This document shows, in pieces, positions 47,588 through 56,467 of a stretch of DNA of 64,000 nt (the first letter of the stretch is position 1; every line of letters begins with the position of its first letter). Origin of the DNA: Beta vulgaris subsp. vulgaris (lineage: Eukaryota; Streptophyta; Magnoliopsida; Caryophyllales; Amaranthaceae); NCBI RefSeq assembly GCF_026745355.1, contig NC_079208.1, forward strand, positions 55,255,276 to 55,319,275. Reading direction: 5' to 3'. The translations under genes and the position numbers were made by a program. The notes beneath the pieces are model-generated. The model did not search any database. It worked only from the letters and a program-made list of their open reading frames with translations, and was not told where the DNA came from.

Positions 47588-47842
47588 TGTTATGAGAAAT
47601 AGAGAGAGAAGTTATGCAAATATATCAGAGAGTATTGTATTGCATTAATGTGTAAAACTGATTTCTTACACTGGTATATATAGGCAAAGTTTCTACTGTG
47701 CACAATTGCAAAATTTTCAACACGGGAGAAAATTACCTGACATGCATTAAATGCACGCAGGAAAAATGGACTTCGCACATATGTGAACAGTGGACTTCAC
47801 ACATGTAAACAGTGGAATTGTTCATTCCACTGTTTCTCAACA
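47588..47842 (-). repeat. 3' LTR of the Copia element
   Basis: 255 bp, TG...CA, preceded on the minus strand by a purine tract (AAGGGGAG). It contains a TATA-like TATATATA at 47675-47682 oriented so that transcription would run leftward into the MBD gene. Confidence 0.96.
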
Positions 47843-47881
47843 CTCCCCTTGAATGTCCACTTATAAGTCATAATAGACGTT

Positions 47882-48050
47882 GTCTCATTAAGAATCTTTG
47901 TTAGGAAAAATCCTGTGGAAAAATCCATAACTAGGGAAAGAGTACAACTATTATGTATCCTTATATGCTTAAAATCAACTGCCTCATTAAAAACCTTGTC
48001 AGGAAAAACCCAGTGGGATAAAAACCTGATCGAAGGGAAAAAGAGTGCAG
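47882..48050. repeat. Two ~70-bp direct repeats in the Copia 3' untranslated region
   Basis: TCTCATTAAGAATCTTTGTT (from 47882) and GCCTCATTAAAAACCTTGTC (from 47981) begin related segments that continue through AGGAAAAATCC/AGGAAAAACCC to an AGAGT core. They lie between the RNase H end and the 3' LTR. Similar text is common in plant Copia 3' regions. Confidence 0.6.
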
Positions 48051-48073
48051 CGCATATAATACTCCCCCTGAAT

Positions 48074-49443
48074 CTAGCATATATCATGAAGATGACGCAT
48101 TCCAATTTTTCGGACTAATTCTTCAAATTTCTTCGCCGGAAGGGATTTGGTGAATAAATCTGCAAGATTCTCACATGATTGGATTTGTCGAATGTTGATC
48201 GTCCCTTCCTTTTGGAGGTCATGAGTGAAGAAGAGCTTTGGTGATAAATGTTTAGTTCTGTCTCCTTTGATGTACCCTTCGCTTACTTGGGTGATGCATG
48301 CAGTATTGTCTTCGTAGATGATAGTTGGATTTGTTGTTATTGTTTCCATCCCGCATTCTTCTTGGATATTCTTGATCATTGACCTTAGCCATACACATTC
48401 CCTTCCAGCTTCATAAAGAGCAATTAATTCGCATGATTTGATGATGTGGCCGTCAAAGTCTGCTTGTGATTTCCAAGATATTGCAGTACCTCCATAAGTG
48501 AATAATATCCGGATTGAGACTTAGCCTTTTGTGGTCTGAAGGTAGCCAGCATCTGCATATCCAATGAGTGACGCATTGGTCTCTGATGATAGAATAATCC
48601 GAGATCTTGTGTTCCTCGAAGATAACGTAATAAGTGTCTGACTCCATTCCAATGTCTCTTGGTTGGTGCATTGCTGTATCTAGCTAACAAGTTTACTGAA
48701 AAAGCTATGTCAGGTCGAGTATTGTTAGCCAAGTACATTAAAGCACCAATTGCACTTAGATATGGTACTTCAGGACCAAGAATCTCCTCGTTCTCTTCTC
48801 GTGGTCTGAATGGATCATCTTTCTCATTCAGGGAACGCACTACCATTGGAGAACTTATTGGGTGGGCTTTGTCCATGAAAAAACGTTTCAGGATTTTTTC
48901 TGTATAGTTTGATTGATGGACAAAAATCCCATTTCTTAGATGTTCCATTTGCAGGCCAAGGCAAAATTTTGTCTTCCCGAGATCTTTCATCTCAAATTCT
49001 TTCATCAAGTATTTTGCAGTCGCTTCAAGTTCTCTAGGAGTTCCGATAATGTTCAAATCATCGACATATACAGCAATGATCGCGAATCCTGATTTAGATC
49101 GCTTAATGAAAACACAGGGACTGATTTGATTATTTTTGAATCCTTCTTTCAATAGGTATTCACTAAGACGATTATACCACATTCTTCCAGATTGTTTTAA
49201 CCCATAGAGTGATTTTCTCAATTTTATTGAGAACATCTCTTTGGGCATGCAATTTTCTGGTAGTTTTAGTCCTTCAGGAACTTTCATATAAATATCTGTG
49301 TCAAGTGAGCCATACAAATATGCGGTCACTACATCCATCAATCTCATTTGCAATCCTTTCGAAACTGATAAACTTACCAGAAATCTTAGTGTAGTTGCAT
49401 CGACTACTGGAGAATATGTCTCATCATAATCAATCCCTGGCAT
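48074..49443 (-). pseudogene. Copia reverse transcriptase and RNase H, broken frames
   Basis: The main frame (48424-49443) opens with the DETYSPV motif and includes the catalytic YVDD motif (AVYVDDLNIIG), then the RT connection and RNase H start. A short second frame (48074-48379) carries the end of RNase H, including NLADLFTKSLP. Between about 48430 and 48600 the frame slips several times by single bases. The upstream break (near 49443) separates it from the preceding frame by one missing base in a T run. The protein cannot be made whole as read. Confidence 0.9.
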
Positions 49444-50672
49444 TTGCGAAAGCCTTGGGCTACTAATCTTGCCTTATATCTAGTAACCTCATTTTTCTCA
49501 TTTCGTTTTCTCACGAATACCCATTTGTACCCAACTGGTTTTACACCTTTTGGTATTTGGGTTATTTGACCGAATACTTCACGTTTTTCAAGTGATCTCA
49601 ATTCTGCTTGAATTGCCTCTTTCCATTTTGGCCAATCTTTTCTACGGCGACATTCATCAACTGTATTTGGCTCTACATCATTTTCATCGTATGTCATTTC
49701 AACCGCTATCGAGTAAGCAAAAATTTCATTCAAGACAACATCTTTTCGATTCCATTGTCTCTTTGTAGAAACATAATTAATTGAAGTTTCATTGTTGTCT
49801 ACGCTTTCATGTTCCTTTTCTTCTGGAACACGTTTCTCTTCATTTTTGTTTTCATCATGCTCTGTTGGGAGATTTATATTAATTTCGTTCGTTGTCTCCC
49901 CTTGCCTTTTCATTTTTCTCGGTTTTAAATCTTTAGAACCGGGTGGTCTGCCACGTTTTCGACGTGCTATTGACTCATTTTCAATTGCCTTATTGTCATT
50001 AGGAATTTCAATCCGTTCCGGAGCATTCGCAGCAGGTACATGTGACTTTGTCACTTTCTTAGAATCTGTGAATGCATCTGGCAATTGGTTTGCAATACTT
50101 TGCAGATGAACAATTTTCTTGACTTCTTGTTCACATGAATTTGTTCTCGGGTCCAGAAACGACATTTGCGATGCGTTCCATGTAATTTCCGATTTTATAT
50201 TTTGTGGGTCCACTTTCTCTCCCCCTAAGGATGGGAATACCGACTCATTAAAATGACAGTCGGCAAATCGAGCCGTAAATAGATCACCAGTTGTTGGCTC
50301 TAAATATTTGATAATTGATGGAGATTCAAATCCAACATATATTCCCATCCTTCTTTGTGGACCCATTTTAGTACGTTGGGGCGGAGCAATAGGTACATGT
50401 ACAGCGCACCCAAAAATTCTCAAATGTGAGATATTCGGTTCTCGACCAGATACTAATTGTAATGGTGAGAATTTGTGATAGGCTGTCGGCCTTAATCTTA
50501 TCAATGTTGCCGCATGTAATATAGCATGACCCCAAGTAGTAGATGGCAATTTTGACCTCATTATTAATGGTCTTGCAATTAATTGTAGTCTTTTGATTAA
50601 TGATTCAGCAAGACCATTTTGTGTATGTACATGAGGTACAGGGTGCTCAACATAATCCCAATAGACATGCAA
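49404..50672 (-). pseudogene. Copia integrase C-terminal part and start of RT, frame-shifted
   Basis: The frame starts inside the integrase core with HTQNGLAESLIKR, holding the catalytic glutamate, runs through the integrase C-terminal region (GCAVHVPIAPPQRTKMGPQR), a lysine/glutamate-rich linker with a basic PxGSKDLKPRKMKR patch, and into the RT N-terminus (VGYKWVFVRKRNEK, YKARLVAQGF). It stops because of a one-base loss near 49443. It joins the upstream protease/integrase frame through another one-base shift near 50660. Confidence 0.9.
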
Positions 50673-51682
50673 TAGTCATTAAATGTTTGGGATGTAAATT
50701 CCCCAGCATTGTCTAATCTTATTTTCTTTATTGTATGATCTGGGAATTGAGTTCTTAATCGAATTATTTGAGCCAAAAGTTTTGCAAATGCAACATTTCT
50801 GCTTGACAGAAGGCTCACATGTGACCATCGAGTAGAGGCATCAATTAATACCATGAAATAACGAAATGGTCCACATGCAGGATGAATAGGCCCACAAATA
50901 TCTCCTTGAATTCTTTCTAAAAACATTGGAGATTCAGTGGCAATCTTATTTATAGATGGTCTGATTATCAATTTGCCAAGTGAGCATGCAGAGCATGTTA
51001 ATTCATTTGACCGAGGAATTTTGACATTCTTTATAGAGTGTCCATTTGAGTTTTCAATGATTCTATGCATCATTCCTGTGCCAGGATGGCCTAATCGGTC
51101 ATGCCATAGAGTAAATGATTTTCTATTATCTAACTTCTGGTTAGATATCATATTAATTTCAATCGGACGTATATCTATGCGATATAGTCCCGAGGAAATT
51201 GCTGGCAATTTTTCATAGATGTATTTCTTGCCGTTTTTCTCTGCCGTTAGGCATATGAATTCCTCTTTGTTCACCGTCATTGTTTCCAAATGGTAACCAT
51301 TCTGACGTACATCTTTGAAACTTATGAGGTTCCTTCGAGATTTACTCGAATATAATGCGTCATTAATTATCAATTTTGTCCCATTTGGAAATATAATGCA
51401 AGCTTTTCCAGAGCCTTCAATTAGCTTGGCTGTCCCAGAAATTGTACTAACATTTGCTTGGAATATTGTAAGTTTTGAAAAATACTCTTTATTTTTCAAT
51501 ATGGTGTGTGTTGTCCCACTGTCCAGGAGACATTGTTCTTTAGTTCCAACTTCTGATGAATTCATATCTTCATAAATAATAAATACGATGATTAGTATAA
51601 GAAAAATACGTATTTTTATTAATAATAAAGGAACAAATACATGAAAGTGGATATTGAAGCAGTTGAAATAAACTAAGCACAT
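50597..51682 (-). pseudogene. Copia protease and N-terminal integrase, frame-shifted
   Basis: The open frame begins with an AT-rich hydrophobic stretch of about 40 codons that is unlikely to be true protein, then the aspartic protease active site LLDSGTTHTIL, the GAG-pre-integrase zinc motif (LWHDRLGHPGTGMM...CSACSLGK), and the integrase core with two catalytic aspartates (GDICGP; IRLDNAGEF). A one-base deletion near 50660 moves the third catalytic residue into another frame. Confidence 0.9.
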
Positions 51683-51710
51683 TAATCGATTGTGATCTAA
51701 ACAAACTTAT
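51570..51710 (-). other. AT-rich spacer with stop between gag and pol
   Basis: The zinc-knuckle frame stops at 51697, and the protease coding sequence starts about 140 bases later in another frame after an AT-rich stretch ending TTTATGAAG. It could be an intron-like or translational-control spacer, or decay. Confidence 0.4.
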
Positions 51711-51954
51711 TTTCAACTTCAGCATCATCCATAAAAAAATCTGAAACATCAAGGCTGGGCATGGATGTAGTGGCTTCATTAACAAAGTTTGCTTCAGCAT
51801 TTTTTCCTTTGTTTTTTATTGAAGCTTGATATAGATCTACCAAATGTTTGGCAGTACGACATGTGCGGCCCCAGTGCCCAGTCATGCCACATCTATGGCA
51901 AGTATCATTTCCTTTATAGGACGTCTGCTCTGATTTCCAGATGATTGTCCCCAA
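51697..51954 (-). pseudogene. Copia gag zinc knuckle, shifted relative to the main gag frame
   Basis: Carries the CX2CX4HX4C nucleocapsid knuckle (CHRCGMTGHWGRTC) and a C-terminal acidic tail (FFMDDAEVEN) before a stop. It overlaps the end of the main gag frame in another phase; a single-base loss near 51920 explains the break. Confidence 0.85.
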
Positions 51955-52763
51955 TTTTTATCAGAATGTTTAAAATTATTATTTCTTGGGGAAAATCGGC
52001 CTCTTCCACGTCCACGCCCTCGGCCACGGTAATTACCACGTCCTCTCCCACGACCGTTGTAATTACCGCGTCCACCACTATGTATAGCATTTGCTTCTGG
52101 TGGATTAGAGCTTTCTATAGCATTTATCTCATGAGTGGCTGAAGACCCCGTAGGTCTAAGATTATGATTTTTCAGCAAAAGATCATTATTTTGTTCAGCC
52201 ACAAGTAGTACTGAGATTAGCTCAGAGTACTTTTTGAAAGCTCTGAACCTGTATTGTTCTGCCAATATGATATTAGAGGCGTGGAAAGTGGAGAGCGTTT
52301 TGTTTATCATTTGCTCTTCTGTGATGGGATGATCACAATATCTTAACAATGATACAATTCTAAACAATGTTGAATTGTAATCACTGACCGTTTTAAAATC
52401 CTGGAACCTCAGATTGGTCCAGTCATAATGTGCCTTTGGGAGAAGCACATTTTTGTGATGCCCATATCTTTCATTTAGGCTATCCCATAGTTCTTTTGGA
52501 TCATCCACAAGTAGATATTCACTTTTTAAACTTTCATGTAAATGATGTCTTAGGAGGACTAAGGCTTTTGCCTTTTCTTGTACAGTCGCAATTTTAACTG
52601 ATGCGGCTGTTGTAGTTGCATCCCCTTGTTGGGTTGTCACATCTTTAATTGTATGTTCCAGTCCTTGGGCCTTTAAATTCATTTGGGCGTCCACCGTCCA
52701 TTCTAAAAACTTTTGCCCAGATAGATCTAGTATGTTAAATTGTCTTTTCACTAGATCTCCCAT
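51882..52763 (-). CDS. Copia gag (capsid region)
   Basis: From ATG 52763 (MGDLVKRQFNILDLSGQKF) the frame shows the UBN2/retrotran_gag pattern (FLEWTVDAQMNL, LWDSLNERYGH, VSDYNSTLFRIVSLLRYC), then an RG-rich, RNA-binding-type segment (GRGRGRGNYRGRGRGRGRGR), and ends just before the zinc knuckle because of a one-base shift. Gag assembles the cytoplasmic particle that packages element RNA (family knowledge). Confidence 0.88.
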   Translation of the reverse strand: MGDLVKRQFNILDLSGQKFLEWTVDAQMNLKAQGLEHTIKDVTTQQGDATTTAASVKIATVQEKAKALVLLRHHLHESLKSEYLLVDDPKELWDSLNERYGHHKNVLLPKAHYDWTNLRFQDFKTVSDYNSTLFRIVSLLRYCDHPITEEQMINKTLSTFHASNIILAEQYRFRAFKKYSELISVLLVAEQNNDLLLKNHNLRPTGSSATHEINAIESSNPPEANAIHSGGRGNYNGRGRGRGNYRGRGRGRGRGRFSPRNNNFKHSDKNWGQSSGNQSRRPIKEMILAIDVA

Positions 52764-53068
52764 TCTTTTGACTACAAATAGGTAAATATTTGAAATTAGT
52801 AATGATGATAAATCACATATATATATTATCTCCCCCTGATTTATATCATTATTATTATAGATAAATAATACAAACAAAAAAAACTAAAAATAGCGTACAA
52901 CAATAATGAAGCTAAGCAAAAAAAAGCAAGAAAATACCAAAAATAGAAACAAAATACAACAAGTGAATAAACAAAAAAAACTTCCTAAAATGCACTTAAA
53001 GACAAAAAAAATTGATATTCATGTGCATTTTTCGCCATTCTTCCGGGGGAATTTTTTTTTTTTGTCTC

Positions 53069-53215
53069 CTATTTATGTATTAGGAGATATATCATTAATG
53101 CCATGAGGAGGAAAAAGAAACCGGCTATAAGAAATAAGTAGAGTTTTATTTTCCTAAAATCCTCTTCAAAAGAGGAAGATGAGGGTGGAGGACGGTTGTC
53201 GTCGGCGTTAAACAT
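53069..53215 (-). CDS. 48-residue single-pass membrane protein frame in the Copia leader
   Basis: ATG at 53215 lies in a strong context (GCCACCATGT). The product starts MFNADDNRPPPSSSSFEEDF, an acidic, proline/serine-rich head, followed by RKIK and then about 21 uninterrupted hydrophobic residues (LYLFLIAGFFFLLMALMIYL), ending LIHK and a stop. The layout, a short soluble head, a positive boundary and one membrane helix, is that of a tail-anchored or single-span protein. It is on the same strand as gag-pol, 306 bases upstream of gag. No family recognised. Chance is possible at this length, but ATG context, composition and position argue for a real frame. Confidence 0.5.
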   Translation of the reverse strand: MFNADDNRPPPSSSSFEEDFRKIKLYLFLIAGFFFLLMALMIYLLIHK

Positions 53216-53688
53216 GGTGGCCGGAAGGTTGAGGAAGAAGAAAAAAAATTTGTGGGTTTAGAGAGAAAAAAATCGGAAGAAGATAAGGGATATGTGGTGA
53301 AAATGGGGATGGTAATCCGCTTTTATAGAGGGTTATCCCTAACTGTGCAGTTCATATACAGTTAAAAAATATACAACGCAATAAAATTCTAATATTGACA
53401 AATAATATTAGAGCATGCTAGTAAATTGGTAATATAATATATGTAACTATAAATGCAAAAAAAGTAGAAGATTAGAGACAATAATATATAATAATGTTCT
53501 GAATGCTTGTTCCCTGCATACATACGACATTATTGCACATATAAGACATAATAATGCTATCACTTCACTAGGCCGTCCATATAGGTGGCAATAAAAAAAT
53601 TAACCTGTCCATATAGGCGGTTTAAGAGCAGATAAAATAAAATAACGTAAATAAAATGTCCTTGCCCTCCATGAAGGTGGCGTTAAAA

Positions 53689-53946
53689 TTATTTGTTTTC
53701 TGCGTTAGTAGTATGGTGACGTTTACTACTAGTTTCTTCCTGTTCATCTCTATCTCTTTTATTACTGGGCGGAGGTTGATTTTCAGCTGGTTGTATAGGA
53801 GGGTTATTATTGGTGTTGGGAACAGGGGTTTGTGGGTTTTCTCTGGTATGAGTATTTGTACCGTTGTTACGGTTACTGGGTCGGGGCTGTATTACAGTTC
53901 CCCTCGCTGGGTTGGTAGTGAATGGACATTGTTTCGCTCTATCCAA
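53689..53946 (-). pseudogene. Leader frame 1: Asn/Pro/Thr-rich disordered protein, no ATG
   Basis: An 85-codon open frame on the element's coding strand, rich in Asn, Pro, Thr and charged residues, with a basic cluster (NKRDRDEQEETSSKRHH) resembling a nuclear localisation or nucleic-acid-binding patch. It lacks an ATG. An ATG-started 39-codon frame (53892-54011) overlaps it in another phase, and the two would be continuous but for a single-base difference in a T5 run near 53950. This is the same type of break as in gag-pol. Function unknown. Confidence 0.4.
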
Positions 53947-54130
53947 AAATAAATACCCGAGACAGAGACATTGTGTAAAACAATGTTAATCCCGTTACTT
54001 TGTTGGTCCATGTTCGGGTAGTAAAAGGGTTGGGCTTGGAGAAAAAAATTTAAACTTAAAAACAAAATGGATGTAAAAATTTTAAAGATACCTTAAAAAA
54101 ATTTCCGGTAGAACACTCGTGCTGATAACG

Positions 54131-54385
54131 TGTTATGAGAAATAGAGAGAGAAGTTATGCAAATATATCAGAGAGTATTGTATTGCATTGATGTGTAAAA
54201 CTGATTTCTTACACTGGTATATATAGGCAAAGTTTCTACTGTGCACAATTGCAAAATTTTCAACACGGGAGAAAATTACCTGACATGCATTAAATGCACG
54301 CAGGAAAAATGGACTTCGCACATATGTGAACAGTGGACTTCACACATGTAAACAGTGGAATTGTTCATTCCACTGTTTCTCAACA
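54131..54385 (-). repeat. 5' LTR of the Copia element
   Basis: 255 bp, identical to the 3' LTR except at one base (G instead of A about 60 bases from the left end). Same TATA-like motif; transcription runs leftward into the element. Confidence 0.96.
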
Positions 54386-55640
54386 ATTACTTTATTCTAA
54401 AAAATCTTGGTTATTTGGATTTAAAGGTATTGGTAGTTGGATTGATGGGACTTTTTTTTATTATTATTAGAAAATGTAATTATTACGAAGACTAACCCCT
54501 GTTAGGTTTAGAAGTGGCAAACGGGTCATACTGGTCTGGTCATAAACGAGTTAATTTGTGTTCATGTCGGGTAGGTGCGAGTCCGCTCGGATCCATGTCG
54601 TTTTCGGATCATGCGGTGTGGGTTTTTCCATCTCGCAAATAAATAAAGCACATATAAGACTAATGAGATAAGTTAAATGATTAATGGACAGTGACTAAAC
54701 CATATATATGATTTAATGACAATTTTTTTCTTAAATTTGTTTAAAAAGTAACTAATATGACAACTTTTCAGTCCGGACTCGGGTCGTCGTTATCGAGTCA
54801 ATTCAGATCAGGTCACTCCGGGTCTGGTTGATTCGAGTCTATTTTGCTTTCAGGTTCCAACTCTATTTCAGTCCGTTATTTCGGATTGGAACTAGTCTCT
54901 CATCGGTTCCCCATGTGCAGGTCTATTTTGCAAGCTATAGCTAGGCTACTGACCTGCAGGTTACACCAGCTCAGAGACTGGGTACAAGGCTAAACATTTT
55001 AGAAGTAAATGGCCAACATATTATTGGGATGAGAATTCGAACTCTGTGCAATACCTTGAAATTCTAACCTAATTATGTGCTAATCTCGTGTTAAATGGTA
55101 CGTTTTTGCGATTTTTTGCCTATTCTTTTAGGATTAAATTTATAGTTGTGGGGAAATATCATAATTGTGACTTATGAGTTATCACGACACGGAAAAGTTT
55201 TAGTGACTATGATGTTATATCTTATGGTATAGTTGTATTTATTAACCTAAAAACGTTTGTTAATTAAGAAGAAAGTCTAATATTATGGATTATTCATGGA
55301 CTAGGGGTGCTAACTTGGTCCATCAAATCATCAAATGAAAGTACAATCTTTATGTTTATATGTAGGGGTTAGTTATATGTATTTAGAGATTTCTTGCAAA
55401 TTAATTAAGGATATCTTTGTCTATGCATATCTTTTTTTTAATCTAATATGCTTACAGTTTTTGTAAAAAAATGTTATAGTGCTGATTAATTGTTGCTCAT
55501 AATAGGAACTTAAGCTTTATAATAACAATCGGATAAAGGCACGTAGAGGAAACAATATAGCCCATAATGAAAAAACATGAAACATTACAGCAAGCATTGT
55601 AATTAATAATTAGATTATGTCCTTTAAAGTTAAAAGACTT
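54386..55640. other. Degenerate repeat sequence
   Basis: GGGTC/GACCC-rich remnants at 54510-54900 and a ~100-bp stretch (54970-55070) related to 32930-33050. No gene. The first part is probably the former MBD promoter region displaced by the Copia insertion. Confidence 0.35.
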
Positions 55641-56135
55641 ATCTATGTGTGTTCACTAGTAATTGAGATTACATCTCAGCTATGGTGGTTTGGGCTCAAT
55701 AAAGGGACCTGCCCAATGTTTATGCCACGTCATTAGATGTTATCAGACAGGTGGCACAGTAGGTCCTGCTTGGGAGTTGACCTACCTCAAGGTTGTCTAT
55801 GAATCCACAATTCGGATTGTAAAGGGCAATTGTCTGAAAAGTCAACTTAGCCATTGATCCAAGAAAGTTCATCCCATCAATGTTACCTATCTAGGAATTC
55901 CCAATGTTATAAATACCAACAATCTCATCAATGAACATGTATTGAATTCTCACCTAACAAACTAGAGCGTCTATCTCTCTACCTCAACTTACTTGAACGT
56001 CGGAGGGGCGATCCCGAAACAACCCCCGGGATAGTCTAACCATGTCATTCAGGTTTTCGACGTACGGACAATTAATTCAGGCGAGCATTCTCGGGGCTCA
56101 CTCCTACTCATCATACTTCGACAATCCTCAATGTA
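55641..56135 (+). mobile_element. LTR-like fragment, probably Gypsy type
   Basis: It contains a TATA-like ATAAATAC (about 55910) followed by CT-rich sequence and the GAACGTCGGAGGGGC...CCCGGG block seen at the ends of many plant Gypsy LTRs. Neither end nor target duplication could be fixed, and no internal coding region adjoins it. Confidence 0.35.
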
Positions 56136-56185
56136 TATACATAAATAATGGTAATTGATATTAACTTGATATATGAACTGACGTG

Positions 56186-56188
<3 letters not shown>

Positions 56189-56236
<48 letters not shown>

Positions 56237-56293
56237 ATATATATATTATTATATTATATATATATAATATATTATATATATATATATATATTA
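56189..56293. repeat. (TA)n microsatellite, interrupted
   Basis: About 100 bases of TA repeats with a few interruptions. Confidence 0.93.
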
Positions 56294-56467
56294 CTATCTA
56301 AATAATTTATTTCCTAAAAGAATTACTATTTGAAAGTCAAAGAAATTATTTAATGATTTAAAAAGTCAAATATTTTATTTAGTCATACTTTGAAAATGAT
56401 TTAAATAACTTAAAACACATTTTGGTTTAGCAAAAAGGATTTTAAATTGGGTTAGAGGAACTCAACT

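Larger units (their letters stand above)
52764..54130 (-). other. Unusually long Copia leader with small open frames
   Basis: 1.37 kb separates the 5' LTR from the gag ATG. Immediately inside the LTR is a primer-binding-type sequence reading CGTTATCAGCACGAG on the minus strand. This differs from the usual TGGTATCAGAGC (initiator-tRNA 3' end), so priming may use an internal tRNA region. Two protein-like frames lie in the leader, listed separately. Confidence 0.7.
47588..54385 (-). mobile_element. Complete Ty1/Copia LTR retrotransposon, 6798 bp
   Basis: Two 255-bp LTRs (47588-47842 and 54131-54385), both TG...CA, differ by one substitution. The 5-bp target duplication ATTAC is perfect (47583-47587 and 54386-54390). 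Read on the minus strand, the order is 5' LTR, a 1.37-kb leader with small frames, gag, zinc knuckle, protease, integrase, reverse transcriptase, RNase H, purine tract (AAGGGGAG next to the 3' LTR), 3' LTR. Protease-integrase-RT order defines Copia. Near-identical LTRs imply recent insertion. Coding frames carry several one-base shifts, so it is not autonomous as read. Confidence 0.97.

Noticed and set aside
47797..48105. 102-codon minus-strand frame after RNase H as an envelope-like gene
   Set aside because: It crosses the purine tract into the LTR and the non-coding direct repeats; no membrane or signal features consistent with an envelope-like protein.
48659..50109. Plus-strand open frames inside the Copia pol region
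   Set aside because: Antisense shadows of RT and integrase coding sequence.
53656..53952. 98-codon plus-strand open frame in the Copia leader
   Set aside because: Antisense to the element's transcription; exists because the minus-strand frame is open.
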